Part shown: positions 1-7,358 of the stretch, one piece after another
Position numbering within the stretch: the first letter of the stretch is position 1
How the letters are laid out: every line of letters starts with the position of its first letter
Source of the DNA: Candidatus Parcubacteria bacterium
Lineage (GTDB): Bacteria > Patescibacteriota > Minisyncoccia > UBA6257 > 2-01-FULL-56-20
DNA length: 51,534 nucleotides
Direction: 5' to 3'
Assembly (NCBI GenBank): GCA_027450205.1
Contig: DAIDJL010000004.1
Location: 268,413-319,946, forward strand
Program-made: the position numbers and the translations under genes
Notes under the pieces: model-generated
Told to the model about the DNA's origin: nothing
The model's database searches: none
The model's input: the letters and a program-made list of their open reading frames with translations, nothing else

Positions 1-432
1 CGGCTCAAAATAACTGTATACTCCCGGAACGTTAAGTTCGTCCACTCTTTGCGCCGCCGCGGGATCCGCTTTGTTTATTAAAAGCTCGTACTGGTCATTC
101 GGGCGGGAAAATATCTTTTTAAGGGAAGATACCGGCATGTTCAGTATCGGCGCGAATGTGGCTGCGGCTGTGGCAGGATCTTTGATCGCCGTCGGCACGG
201 CATAGATCACCGGAAACGGCTGGTCGATCGCTGCGGGCAGCGTATTGCCGTTCTTATCCGTAAAATAAATGGCGCCTCGGTTGGCGTTGTTGCTTGCGGC
301 AGCCGACTGTTCGGATTCCGCCTGGGCATAATAATAATCCCCTTTCACCAATTGCAGCTGATAAAGATGGAATCCTAAATACGTAAAGGCAAGTACGAGC
401 AATACGACTATTGTTGTGAAGCGATAGGCCAT
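1..432 (-). CDS. ftsI: FtsI/PBP2-type penicillin-binding protein, N-terminal part (truncated by window edge)
   Basis: The frame is open from ATG at 432 to the window edge (144 codons). It starts with a short basic cytoplasmic end, one membrane segment at about residues 5-25, then the typical juxtamembrane stretch QLQLVKGDYY and an extended periplasmic dimerisation-type region. The transpeptidase domain lies outside the window. In this family the protein crosslinks septal peptidoglycan with FtsW. It overlaps the end of the FtsL-like gene by 25 bp and follows mraZ-rsmH-ftsL, the usual dcw order, which supports FtsI over other class B PBPs. No Shine-Dalgarno site is seen, so translation is probably coupled to ftsL. 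Confidence 0.85.
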   Translation of the reverse strand, partial: MAYRFTTIVVLLVLAFTYLGFHLYQLQLVKGDYYYAQAESEQSAAASNNANRGAIYFTDKNGNTLPAAIDQPFPVIYAVPTAIKDPATAAATFAPILNMPVSSLKKIFSRPNDQYELLINKADPAAAQRVDELNVPGVYSYFEP

Positions 433-725
433 TGGTTATCTGTCGTGAAATATTGGGGATTCTTATCCTGTACCAGTCCGTCCGCGGATGCGAGCGATTG
501 AAAATCAGCCCCTCCTAATGTTGCGAGGACCTGGTTGCTCAATGCCGTGTTCTGCGCTCCGACCGCATCAAGCTTTGCTTTAAGGGAAATAATATTATGA
601 CTGAGATCTACCGTCTTATTATAAGCGATAACCAGCAAAAATGTCCCGCCGAGCAGCGCAACGACCAACAGCGCAATGACTGCGTTCAGAATGTTGATAT
701 GTTTTGTTGGTTGTATGAATGTCAT
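408..725 (-). CDS. ftsL: FtsL-like septum protein
   Basis: A 105-residue bitopic protein. It has a short cytoplasmic end, a membrane segment at about residues 14-35, then a predicted coiled coil (about 38-70, hydrophobic heptads around SLKAKLDAVGAQNTALSNQV). This is the size and topology of FtsL/DivIC proteins, which bridge FtsQ/FtsB to FtsWI at the septum. FtsL sequences are poorly conserved, so the call rests on topology and on position between rsmH (22 bp upstream) and ftsI (25 bp overlap). A generic septum formation initiator is the alternative. Confidence 0.75.
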   Translation of the reverse strand: MTFIQPTKHINILNAVIALLVVALLGGTFLLVIAYNKTVDLSHNIISLKAKLDAVGAQNTALSNQVLATLGGADFQSLASADGLVQDKNPQYFTTDNQWPIASQQ

Positions 726-747
726 TTTTATAATATGCGCTCTGCCT

Positions 748-1641
748 TTATATTATTTTTGCCGCTCTTATCTTTGCCGACCTGCTTCGTGGATTTTCTT
801 TTATTTCTTCCCGCGTCGCTCCGACCGGCTTCTTTGTAACGATCTCTATATTTGATCCCTTTGCCAATGATTGAAATGCCCGCTTTACGATCCCGTCTTC
901 CGCCGAATGGAAGGTTATGATCACCACCCGCCCGCCGTGCTTTAGAACTTCACTGAGGTTCTTTAATAACGTTTTAAGGTTCTCCAGCTCGCCGTTTGCG
1001 TAGATCCGGAACGCCTGGAATGTGCGCGTGGCCGGATCGATCCTGCCGTGCTCGTACCTTCCCGGCAGCACTTCTCGCACCACATCCGCCAATGCGCCTG
1101 CGGTCATGATCGGCTGACGCCGTCCGCGATCCTTGATCGCTTTCGCGATCTGCCGTGACATCCGCTCGCCGCCAAATTCATACATGATGTTCGCAAGCGC
1201 TTCCTCGCTCTCCTCGCGGAGGATCTGCCATACCGGCGTCCGCGAATCATCGTATGTCATAAGCAGCGGCTCGTTGCGCGCCGCCTCGCCAAAGCTGAAT
1301 CCCCTGCCTGACGCTTCAAGCTGTTCGCTGGAAAATCCAAGGTCGACCAACAACCCATCCGCTTTTTCGAGATCGTGTTCGCGCATGATCTCCGGAAGGT
1401 CGGCATAATTGCCGTGAAGCAGTGTTATATTTTTTTTGTCGGCAAATCGCTTTCGCGTCCGTTCAAGTAATTGCTCATCCCAATCGAGGCCAAGCAATTT
1501 CCCCTCCGGCCCGATCACCTCCGCGATCGCCGCGGCGTGTCCACCGCCATCCACCGTGCCGTCGATAATGAAATCTCCGGGCTGTGGATCTAAAAACGTC
1601 ATTACCTCATGTAAAAGAACTGGTGTGTGCACCGACTCCAT
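748..1641 (-). CDS. rsmH: 16S rRNA m4C1402 methyltransferase RsmH (MraW)
   Basis: 297 residues, normal length. RsmH methylates N4 of C1402 in the decoding centre of 16S rRNA using SAM. Visible family motifs are the SAM-binding loop GTVDGGGHA near residue 30 (usually GTLGGGGHS), VDLGFSSEQL, the FQAFRIYANGEL block, ITFHSAEDGIVK, and the C-terminal NPRSRSAKIRAA signature. The start lies 2 bp after the mraZ stop, so the two are co-transcribed and probably translationally coupled. It is an ordinary member of the dcw cluster with no odd residues noticed. Confidence 0.97.
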   Translation of the reverse strand: MESVHTPVLLHEVMTFLDPQPGDFIIDGTVDGGGHAAAIAEVIGPEGKLLGLDWDEQLLERTRKRFADKKNITLLHGNYADLPEIMREHDLEKADGLLVDLGFSSEQLEASGRGFSFGEAARNEPLLMTYDDSRTPVWQILREESEEALANIMYEFGGERMSRQIAKAIKDRGRRQPIMTAGALADVVREVLPGRYEHGRIDPATRTFQAFRIYANGELENLKTLLKNLSEVLKHGGRVVIITFHSAEDGIVKRAFQSLAKGSNIEIVTKKPVGATREEIKENPRSRSAKIRAAKII

Positions 1642-1643
1642 CG

Positions 1644-2075
1644 TTATATTCCCAACTCTCCTAATTGTTCGGCAATCGCCTCAGAGGAACTTTCAGTCTT
1701 GGTCTTATATGTGGACCACGCCGCCTCATCCCAGATCTCGATGCGATTATACAAACCTGCAACAACAACTTCTTTTTTTAAACCCGCATACTTTCGTAAA
1801 TAATCAGGGATCAATATCCTCCCCTGTGCATCCAATTCCACATCGCTCGCGCCGGCCATCATGAGCCGTGTGAACGCCCGCGAGTTCGCCTGTGCGAGCG
1901 GGAGCGCGATCAGCTTTGCCGCCAAGGCTTCCCATTCGTTATTCGCGAACACGAACAAACAGTTATCGATTCCGCGTGTGATGATAGCGCCCGCCGTTAA
2001 TTTATCGCGGAATTTTGCGGGGATCGCCATCCGGCCTTTGGGGTCCAAATTATGTTGGAATTCTCCTAATAACAT
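1644..2075 (-). CDS. mraZ: MraZ, transcriptional regulator of the dcw cluster
   Basis: 143 residues with two SpoVT-AbrB-like half domains, marked by GRMAIPAKFRDKL near residue 15 and GRILIPDYLRKYAGL near residue 85. In other bacteria MraZ forms a ring-shaped oligomer that binds short TGGG-type repeats just upstream of its own gene and autoregulates the division cluster. It is the first gene of the cluster here and is preceded by a strong promoter and by 10-bp spaced TGG repeats. The ATG at 2075 is the only sensible start: MLLGEFQHNLDPKGR is the classic N-terminus. Confidence 0.97.
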   Translation of the reverse strand: MLLGEFQHNLDPKGRMAIPAKFRDKLTAGAIITRGIDNCLFVFANNEWEALAAKLIALPLAQANSRAFTRLMMAGASDVELDAQGRILIPDYLRKYAGLKKEVVVAGLYNRIEIWDEAAWSTYKTKTESSSEAIAEQLGELGI

Positions 2076-2130
2076 GAAAATAAGAGGTTTTATGGATGGT
2101 AAAAGTTATGCACAGAAAGAGGCAGTTATC

Positions 2131-2154
2131 CCCAGTTTCCTCCACAACCCACCA
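2131..2154 (-). promoter_or_regulatory. Candidate MraZ-binding repeats
   Basis: Read on the minus strand, TGG triplets occur at exact 10-bp spacing (complementary CCA at 2152, 2142 and 2132), with an extra TGGG between the first two. They sit just downstream of the -10 box, around the expected transcription start. MraZ operators known from other bacteria are direct TGGG-type repeats with about one helical turn spacing, so autoregulation is likely. This is inferred from position and spacing only. Confidence 0.55.
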
Positions 2155-2164
2155 CTTATATACA

Positions 2165-2192
2165 ATTGTACTCCACTTCTACAACAAGTCAA
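2165..2192 (-). promoter_or_regulatory. Promoter of the mraZ-rsmH-ftsL-ftsI operon
   Basis: The -35 TTGACT (2192-2187) and -10 TACAAT (2170-2165) are separated by 16 bp. The predicted start lies about 85 nt before the mraZ ATG, leaving a leader that contains the MraZ-type repeats. Confidence 0.75.
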
Positions 2193-2359
2193 AATATCCC
2201 CTATCCAGGAGCTATTAGCCAATTAAGCATTGATTTTGCTGAATTTTTAAAGCCTAAATCGGTAAACGATCAAAAGATATGCACAGTTATAACTATTTCT
2301 AAAAAAATCTTAATTCCCCACTCTCTACTATCGTGCTAGACTTCGGTCAGGAGGTTAGG

Positions 2360-2959
2360 ATGAAACGATCAGTCGCTCTGCTTCTGTTGTTCTTTTCAAC
2401 CATCACCTGCGCCGCCGCGTCCGAATGCAACCAGGAGCTTCCGGGAAGCGTCCCGCTGGAAACCGGGCACCGCGCCTACGCGACGCTCGAAGCATTACAA
2501 CATCTGGCAACCGGCCACGTTGAAATCATCCAGCTCTGCGTTCTCAAAGATCAAGACGCTTCAGTGATCGAATGCGTACAAATGAATGGAAAAGCGATCG
2601 GTGGTTCAAGAGTTATCTTTGACAGTTTTTCGGATGACGCCCTGAAAGGCGCGCTTGCCCATGAACTCGGACACTTGAGGAGAAATGTTTGTTCTTCCAT
2701 CCGGAATCCGCGAATGCTGGAATGGGAGGATAAGATGGCAGACGCTTTCGCCATCGCTCTCGTAGGGCCCGAAATACTCCGGACAACGTACATTGAATAT
2801 ACGGGAGATGAGGCCCTGGTCAACAGGAGGATCTCTCGGGCGCAAAAGATCCTTAAGCAATACCCCGCCGCGTTTCGTATCAACGCGGCGGTTTTTTGTG
2901 GGCGTTGCAGGGATCGGACCTGCGACCTCTCCGATGTGAACGGAACGCTCTACCACTGA
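2360..2959 (+). CDS. Secreted HExxH zinc-metallopeptidase-like protein with an anomalous 3' end
   Basis: The start is ATG 2360 because GGAGG lies 8 nt upstream and the residues from there form a signal peptide (MKRSVALLLLFFSTITCAAA). The mature part contains HELGH (about residue 100) followed by a downstream acidic helix (EWEDKMADAFAIAL), as in M48-like or ImmA-like zinc peptidases, where E/D residues supply the third ligand. The family is not certain. The frame has no stop before the intrinsic terminator at 2865-2897. It continues through that hairpin and antisense to tRNA-Val, stopping only at 2957-2959. A TAA in the -1 frame (2854-2856) sits just before the hairpin, so a frameshift or a nonstop transcript is possible. 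The last about 30 residues are doubtful. Confidence 0.65.
   Translation: MKRSVALLLLFFSTITCAAASECNQELPGSVPLETGHRAYATLEALQHLATGHVEIIQLCVLKDQDASVIECVQMNGKAIGGSRVIFDSFSDDALKGALAHELGHLRRNVCSSIRNPRMLEWEDKMADAFAIALVGPEILRTTYIEYTGDEALVNRRISRAQKILKQYPAAFRINAAVFCGRCRDRTCDLSDVNGTLYH
2865..2897 (+). terminator. Intrinsic terminator inside the 3' end of the metallopeptidase frame
   Basis: A 10-bp perfect stem (CCGCCGCGTT/AACGCGGCGG) with a 7-nt loop is followed by six T. It acts on the plus strand. It falls inside the open frame of the preceding gene rather than after its stop codon. Confidence 0.85.
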
Positions 2960-2970
2960 GCTAAACGCCC
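2899..2970 (-). tRNA. tRNA-Val (anticodon CAC)
   Basis: A full cloverleaf can be drawn on the minus strand: acceptor GGGCGTT/AACGCCC, D-arm GCTC/GAGC, anticodon arm TTCCG/CGGAG with loop TTCACAT (anticodon CAC), and T-arm GCAGG/CCTGC. The discriminator base is A and no CCA is encoded. Confidence 0.93.
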
Positions 2971-3016
2971 TTTGCAAAGTTATAGTAAGCCACTTTTTCT
3001 TTCTTTTCAACTACAG

Positions 3017-3099
3017 AAAAACAAAGAGGCCCCTTCTTTTTAGACGGTCACGTTCCTACGTGGCATTTCCGTCTAAAAAGAAGGGGCCTCTTTGTTTTT
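3017..3099 (-). terminator. Long perfect hairpin terminator after rplL
   Basis: Two 31-nt arms (3017-3047 and 3069-3099) are perfectly complementary, with a 21-nt loop that can itself pair (CACGT/ACGTG). The arms carry A-runs and T-runs at both ends, so the hairpin can terminate transcription from either side. The distal arm overlaps the rplL stop codon by two bases. Confidence 0.85.
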
Positions 3100-3466
3100 A
3101 TTCAATGACCGCTTCTCCTCCTGCCTCCGTGATCTTTTTCTTGATCTCTTCGGCCTCCTCTTTCTTGACGCCTTCCTTGATCGGTTTCGGCGCGCCGTCC
3201 ACGAGGTCCTTCGCCTCCTTGAGGCCGAGGGTCGTCACTTCGCGCACGACCTTGATGACGTTGAGCTTGCTCGCTCCGCCGGATTTGAGGATGACGTTGA
3301 ACGCCGTCTTCTCTTCTGCCGCAGCGCCGGCTCCCGCACCACCGCCTGCCGCCACCGGAGCCGCAGCAGAGATGCCGAACTTCTCTTCCAGCTTCTTCAC
3401 GAGCTCCGCGAGCTCAACCACCGTGAGAGACTCTATTTTTGAAATGAGATCGTCGTAATTTGCCAT
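3098..3466 (-). CDS. rplL: Ribosomal protein bL12 (L7/L12)
   Basis: 122 residues, standard length. It forms the mobile ribosomal stalk that recruits EF-Tu and EF-G. An N-terminal dimerisation domain (about 1-35) is followed by an Ala/Gly-rich hinge (about 36-50) and the globular C-terminal domain with [27 protein letters not shown], the factor-binding helix region. It lies 4 bp after rplJ, the universal order, under the L10 leader. No Shine-Dalgarno site precedes it. The very long terminator hairpin begins at its stop codon. Confidence 0.98.
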   Translation of the reverse strand: MANYDDLISKIESLTVVELAELVKKLEEKFGISAAAPVAAGGGAGAGAAAEEKTAFNVILKSGGASKLNVIKVVREVTTLGLKEAKDLVDGAPKPIKEGVKKEEAEEIKKKITEAGGEAVIE

Positions 3467-3470
3467 TGTT

Positions 3471-4139
3471 TTATTGTGCTTGCGTTAGCTCGACCTTTTC
3501 ATCGGGATTTTCGGTATCAGTGGAAGTAGTAGGGGCTGGGGCTGCGGGTTCCGCAACCGGTTCCGGCGCGGACGGCGCCGCGGGTGTCGGCGATTCGGCT
3601 ACGGGCTGAGCCGCGGCTCCGCCGCCCATCTTGGATTTCTCGTCCAGGATGTATAAGAACGAACGGATCGGCGCCGCGAGCATGCCAAGCAATTGTGCCA
3701 GCACGATCTCGCGCGGCGGAAGCTTGCCGATATAGATGATCTGTTCCGCGTCCATCGGCGCCTTGCCGGTGATATTGTAGCCCGCAAGGATCTTCTTTAT
3801 CCAGATATCCTTCGCCTCGCCTTCGGAAACCTCCATGCCCGAGAAAAACTTGAATGCCGGGCCCGCAATGTGTTCGCTGTCCACTTCCGAGAAGATCGTG
3901 CCGACGGACGTTTTGAACTGCTTCAGGTCAATGTCAATTCCCTTTTCCTTCAAAAGAATGCCGAGGATACGCTTTTTGATGACAAGAAAATTCGCGCCTG
4001 ACTTTTTGAGCTCAATGCGCAGCTTGCGGAGATTCTCTGCGGTTATCTTGGTGAAGTCGGCAAAAATGAGCGCCTGGCTTTTATCAAAAAGCTCGCGTGC
4101 ATGCGCCAATTCAGTTTCTTTCTGTGCCCGTGTTTTCAT
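3471..4139 (-). CDS. rplJ: Ribosomal protein uL10 with a C-terminal extension
   Basis: 222 residues, longer than the usual about 165-175. Residues 1-170 are the L10 core ([18 protein letters not shown] start, rRNA-binding domain, then the helix that carries L12 dimers). From about residue 175 a Pro/Ala/Glu-rich low-complexity tail follows ([15 protein letters not shown]), ending acidic; this tail is not part of the bacterial core fold. It is the base of the ribosomal stalk and in other bacteria represses its own operon by binding the leader. It has its own strong promoter; the L11-L1 genes are not adjacent in this window. Confidence 0.96.
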   Translation of the reverse strand: MKTRAQKETELAHARELFDKSQALIFADFTKITAENLRKLRIELKKSGANFLVIKKRILGILLKEKGIDIDLKQFKTSVGTIFSEVDSEHIAGPAFKFFSGMEVSEGEAKDIWIKKILAGYNITGKAPMDAEQIIYIGKLPPREIVLAQLLGMLAAPIRSFLYILDEKSKMGGGAAAQPVAESPTPAAPSAPEPVAEPAAPAPTTSTDTENPDEKVELTQAQ

Positions 4140-4296
4140 AATGGTTATTTAATGTTTTATTACCCCTTTAAAAACAAAAACGGCCGTTCCAAGGCCGCGA
4201 GCAATGATCAAAACGCTGGGGTTTCATCACTCCTCTCACAGGGTTTTTATATGCCCCGCCGCCGAGACAAAACCTGTGGTCTTTGGAATTGGTTCA
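4140..4296 (-). promoter_or_regulatory. L10-type autoregulatory leader of rplJ-rplL with attenuator
   Basis: About 150 nt of leader separates the promoter from the rplJ ATG. On the minus strand it holds a paired region (CCACAGG with CCTGTG) of the kind found in L10 leaders. Nearer the gene it holds an intrinsic terminator: stem CGGCC/GGCCG (4181-4197) followed by TTTTTGTTTT (4180-4171). This fits transcription attenuation controlled by L10 or an L10-L12 complex. I did not match it to a covariance model. Confidence 0.6.
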
Positions 4297-4324
4297 AGTA
4301 TAGCGGAAACCCGAAATTTGTCAA
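4297..4324 (-). promoter_or_regulatory. Promoter of rplJ-rplL
   Basis: The -35 TTGACA (4324-4319) and -10 TATACT (4302-4297) have a 16-bp spacer. It is back to back with the leaderless promoter of the plus-strand gene at 4349. Confidence 0.85.
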
Positions 4325-4336
4325 CTGTTTTAGATG

Positions 4337-4342
4337 TATAAT
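4337..4342 (+). promoter_or_regulatory. -10 box predicting a leaderless mRNA
   Basis: TATAAT ends exactly 6 nt before the ATG at 4349, so transcription should start at or next to the A of ATG. No good -35 is seen. Confidence 0.6.
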
Positions 4343-4348
4343 GATCAT

Positions 4349-5077
4349 ATGAACAAAATAGGCTTGGCCATCGTTTTCATCCTGGTCATAGCAATGCTTA
4401 CCGCCGGGATCATGTACTTTGTGAATTCCGGTGGTCCGAATGGCGCTATATTGCCTTCTGGTTCTACCGGTAGTTCGTCAGGCGGAACACCGATACTCGT
4501 TTTAGGGGCGCCAAGCAGCACCGCGCCCGCGGGAGATCAAAGCGTTTCCGACGGAACGATAACCATCACCTATCCGACCTCGGAATTCGGGCTTGCCACC
4601 ACGCAACAACAAATACTGGTGCGATCGTACATCCCTCCATGCGACGCCAATCTCACCTATTGCCTCTACTACATCGGCAACGCATATCAGGGCACCAACT
4701 TTGACAGTGCGGGCATCCGCATAGAAAAGCGTACCGACCTCGCGACGGTGAACGCGTGCCTCACCGCCCCGCCGAGCGGCTTCGCAAACTTTACCCCGAC
4801 GAGCACCGCTGCCTCCGATTATTCCGTGAGCGAGTTCAGCCCGATCGGCAACGCCGGCGCCGGCCATTTTTCAAAAGGCACGCTCTACCGGTTGGCATAT
4901 AACGGCACATGTTACGAATTCGAGACGCGCATCGGGCAAAGCCAGTTCGCCAATTATCCGTCAGGCACGATCCAGCAGTTTACCGATGCCGATCAGGCCA
5001 GCCTCGCGGCGGAGATACAAAACATTCTGGATGGAATAACGCTCCCATCGGGAGAAACCGTGGTTTTTCCGAACTGA
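4349..5077 (+). CDS. Membrane-anchored extracytoplasmic protein of unknown function
   Basis: 242 residues. An N-terminal membrane anchor (about residues 5-26, IGLAIVFILVIAMLTAGIMYF) is followed by a Gly/Ser/Thr-rich linker and an outside domain of about 180 residues. That domain has two pairs of cysteines (PPCDANLTYC, and NACL with GTCYEF) that could form disulfides. The pattern of one anchor plus a Thr/Ser linker recurs in the gene at 8724-9353. I do not recognise the domain. ATG 4349 was chosen over the upstream ATG at 4334 because the -10 TATAAT lies between them. Confidence 0.8.
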   Translation: MNKIGLAIVFILVIAMLTAGIMYFVNSGGPNGAILPSGSTGSSSGGTPILVLGAPSSTAPAGDQSVSDGTITITYPTSEFGLATTQQQILVRSYIPPCDANLTYCLYYIGNAYQGTNFDSAGIRIEKRTDLATVNACLTAPPSGFANFTPTSTAASDYSVSEFSPIGNAGAGHFSKGTLYRLAYNGTCYEFETRIGQSQFANYPSGTIQQFTDADQASLAAEIQNILDGITLPSGETVVFPN

Positions 5078-5101
5078 TTCATGGCATCGCGCCACACTGC
5101 C

Positions 5102-5368
5102 TTATATGGCGGCGTATACGCAGTCACCCTCCCGCACCCGCTCGCTCACCCTTACGCCGACCTCCTCGCCTTCTTTCGCGAACATGATCTTATGATGGTC
5201 ATATTCCATTGAATCAATGTCTTCTTCGAAATCGGTCGTCGCTCCAAGGAACTGGACATGCGCGCCGAGCGGCAGGTCACCTTTGCACCGTATGACGGCA
5301 ACGTGCGGATGCCCATAATAATGGACGACCGTGCCGACAACTTTCGGCTCCTTTTTGGTTTCAGTCAT
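5102..5368 (-). CDS. Small EF-Tu domain-2-like beta-barrel protein
   Basis: 88 residues from ATG 5368. The pattern VVGTVVHYYGHPHVAVIRC, LPLGAHVQFLGATTDFEEDIDSM, EVGVRVSERVREGDCVY matches the stand-alone translation-factor-like barrels found in many archaea and uncultured bacteria. These resemble domain 2 of EF-Tu/IF2 GTPases but lack the GTPase. The exact role is unknown. The start overlaps the last 8 bp of the CBS gene, so the pair is one transcript with coupled translation. The longer frame (start 5416) lies wholly inside the CBS gene and is rejected. Confidence 0.7.
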   Translation of the reverse strand: MTETKKEPKVVGTVVHYYGHPHVAVIRCKGDLPLGAHVQFLGATTDFEEDIDSMEYDHHKIMFAKEGEEVGVRVSERVREGDCVYAAI

Positions 5369-5858
5369 ATATATAGGCAATGGTATGTTTTTTATCGACC
5401 TTTTGCATGAGTGCAAAGAGGCGGCGCTGGAGGATCCTGCGAAAGATATTTTCTCGCGTCACAATGCCCACAAGTTTGCCATGGTCAAGTACCGGCAATC
5501 GATGAAGACCATGCGCAAGCAATAATCCCCCTGCACGGAGGATGGGCGCATCAACATCCACCGTAATGGCCGGACTCTGCATATATTTTACGATCGGTTC
5601 ATGGCGAAGCTCGCTCATGCGCTCTTCCTGTTCCTCCTGGTCACGATAGGCTTGCGGGTCCGCAAGATATTCCCGATAGAGCGGAAACATCGCCCGAAAG
5701 AGGTCTTTTTCGGATAAAATACCGACCAGCTCGCCCCGGGCGTTAACGACGGGGGCCCCGCTGATGTTGTTGCCATATAAAATCCGGGCCGCCTCCTCGT
5801 AGCTCGTTTCCGGCGAGACAGTGACCACTTGATGGATCATGATATTGCGAACTTTCAT
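5361..5858 (-). CDS. Tandem CBS-domain protein
   Basis: 165 residues made of two CBS motifs: residues about 1-57 (VRNIMIHQVVTVSPETSYEEAARILYGNNISGAPVV...GILSEKDL) and about 95-150 (VKYMQSPAITVDVDAPILRAGGLLLAHGLHRLPVLD...GIVTRENIF). They are separated by a charged insertion rich in Glu/Gln/Arg. CBS pairs bind adenine nucleotides and act as energy or ligand sensors. With no catalytic domain attached, the partner is unknown; the only co-transcribed gene is the EF-Tu-domain-2-like protein. Confidence 0.85.
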   Translation of the reverse strand: MKVRNIMIHQVVTVSPETSYEEAARILYGNNISGAPVVNARGELVGILSEKDLFRAMFPLYREYLADPQAYRDQEEQEERMSELRHEPIVKYMQSPAITVDVDAPILRAGGLLLAHGLHRLPVLDHGKLVGIVTRENIFRRILQRRLFALMQKVDKKHTIAYIYD

Positions 5859-5899
5859 GGTTATGCTTGAATCGGTTATTATGCATGGCCTTTTAGGAC

Positions 5900-5927
5900 A
5901 TCATATACTGCTACCTTCCTATCGCAA
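5900..5927 (-). promoter_or_regulatory. Promoter of the CBS gene pair
   Basis: The -35 TTGCGA (5927-5922) and -10 TATGAT (5905-5900) have a 16-bp spacer and lie about 40 nt upstream of the CBS gene. Confidence 0.55.
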
Positions 5928-6024
5928 GGATTATTACCGATTTTTTGCCAAACAACGATCCCGCCCCGCGATACAAGCGATCATGGGGCGCCATATTCCG
6001 ACGGCTTCGTCGTCGGATACCAAC

Positions 6025-6777
6025 CTATGCGGGCCGGTCAAGCGTCCCGCCGCTCCGAAGCCACAAGCTTTCAAAGAAAATTTCCATCGTATGGTGGATA
6101 TCCTCGTCTTCGATCAATACGCCCGTGGCAGATTTTGACTTGACGGAGATGATCGCCGTCCTATTGCCGTAGATAAAATTTGTATTTGCCACAGTGACGC
6201 CCCCGGGAAGAAATTGGGTGACGCGCATATCTCCGGCGTCCCGATCCTTTAACTCAAGCGACATTTTTGTTTTTGGCGTCAGCAAGCGGATGCTGAGATA
6301 ATGCTCTTTACGCGTTTTTATAAACTCGTCCAAGAACGGTTTGCCGAGCAGCCCCACCCAATCATCCCACGATATGACCGCAAACACATGATTTTTCGTC
6401 TCAATGATATCGTCCATGATCTGCCTGATTCCTTCAACGCCGGAAAAGGCGCGCATTATCGGCGGCGGGACGGCGGATCGCCGCATAGATTGCAGCTCTG
6501 GCAATAACGTCTTGAGTATCGCCTGGCGCGTATGGATCACCGCCATGAACCGTTCCGGATTTTCCGCCGCCCAGATCTTCCTGCGTCCTTTGAGATACGC
6601 GCTCATCAACCCCTTTTTTTGGAGCGACTCGATGACGGACGCGACCGTCGTGCGCGCCAGCTTTGCCCGTTCCGCGATCTCCGTCTCGGTACTGCTGCCA
6701 AGCTCAAGCGCAGCCAAATACACCGTCGCCTCATGCGGCGAGTAGCCAAGCTGCTCGATAAGCGTACGAACATTCAT
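6025..6777 (-). CDS. TrmB-family transcriptional regulator
   Basis: 250 residues. Residues 1-80 form a winged helix with the TrmB signature (LIEQLGYSPHEATVYLAALELGSSTETEIAERAKLARTTVASVIESLQKKGL). The remainder is a C-terminal effector-type domain without a clear ligand motif. TrmB proteins in archaea sense sugars; in this lineage the targets are not known and there is no adjacent transport operon. A stem of six base pairs (5998-6016) follows the stop but has no good U-tract. A TATACT box lies 14 nt before the start and GGGAG gives a plausible ribosome site. Confidence 0.85.
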   Translation of the reverse strand: MNVRTLIEQLGYSPHEATVYLAALELGSSTETEIAERAKLARTTVASVIESLQKKGLMSAYLKGRRKIWAAENPERFMAVIHTRQAILKTLLPELQSMRRSAVPPPIMRAFSGVEGIRQIMDDIIETKNHVFAVISWDDWVGLLGKPFLDEFIKTRKEHYLSIRLLTPKTKMSLELKDRDAGDMRVTQFLPGGVTVANTNFIYGNRTAIISVKSKSATGVLIEDEDIHHTMEIFFESLWLRSGGTLDRPA

Positions 6778-7146
6778 TGTCTTACACTCCCAGTATACAC
6801 CCGCGCAACGACCAGTTCGTCGTCATATTCTTATAATAATTAGTGCCCGTGAGTTAATTTTTGCCCAGAAAGACAGGTGTCCCGGCCTTCAACAGGCTAT
6901 CCCCTCCTTATTAACACTTCTTTATTGGCAACCGTAAAAAGCAACGCACAATTGATGTTGGGTTTGCCCTCGCCGTTCTTTGAGAAGGCAAGGCTTCTGA
7001 TCAAATAAGGCTTTTTATCACGTGCCCATATATGCATCCATCCGTGGATGATGCTGCGGGCCGATCATTGATAACCCAGCGGAAGTCATCCCTTCGCACC
7101 CGTGCGCCGATTATGGGACGGCCGCACGAATTCGCAGACGGGCGAG
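6778..7146. other. Intergenic stretch without a convincing gene
   Basis: Between the TrmB-type gene and the tRNA-Trp terminator I see only one short minus frame (6897-7037, listed separately) and the upstream region of the regulator. No tRNA, repeat or clear promoter pair was recognised. It may hold a decayed gene. Confidence 0.4.
6897..7037 (-). CDS. Possible 46-residue ORF or gene remnant
   Basis: The frame from ATG 7037 reads as a plausible protein fragment (MHIWARDKKPYLIRSL... ending CALLFTVANKEVLIRRG) with normal amino-acid balance. It has no Shine-Dalgarno site, and an in-frame stop lies shortly upstream. It could be a small gene or the tail of a broken one. No family recognised. Confidence 0.25.
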   Translation of the reverse strand: MHIWARDKKPYLIRSLAFSKNGEGKPNINCALLFTVANKEVLIRRG

Positions 7147-7187
7147 CCCAACAAAAAAACCTTTTTGAGAAAGGTTTTTTTGTTGGG
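7147..7187 (-). terminator. Terminator after tRNA-Trp
   Basis: An 18-bp perfect inverted repeat (7147-7164 with 7170-7187) with a 5-nt loop and seven-base A and T runs in the arms. It would end the rpmG/tRNA-Trp transcript and can work in both directions. Confidence 0.85.
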
Positions 7188-7201
7188 AAAACGTAGATTT
7201 G

Positions 7202-7272
7202 CGGGGGCTGAAGGAGTCGGACCTTCGACAAGCGTTTTGGAGACGCTTATTATACCGTTTAACTAAGCCCCC
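7202..7272 (-). tRNA. tRNA-Trp (anticodon CCA)
   Basis: Acceptor GGGGGCT/AGCCCCC, anticodon stem GCGTC region with loop CTCCAAA (anticodon CCA), and T-arm GAAGG/CCTTC. The discriminator is G, as expected for bacterial tRNA-Trp. No CCA is encoded. It follows rpmG on the same strand. Confidence 0.93.
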
Positions 7273-7358
7273 TTTTTCATCTTTACTATTTTAATACAAA
7301 TTTAAAAAATGCGCCTGTCCTTGATAGGGGCGCGCGCATTTTCCTTCCTGAGCAGTCG

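Noticed and set aside
2106-2285. DnaA-box-like sites (TTATGCACA at 2106, near-matches at 2126, 2156 and 2277) suggesting an origin upstream of mraZ; another perfect box at 40854-40862
   Set aside because: TTATNCACA is expected about once or twice by chance in 51 kb, the extra sites have mismatches, and there is no dnaA, dnaN or AT-rich repeat array nearby.
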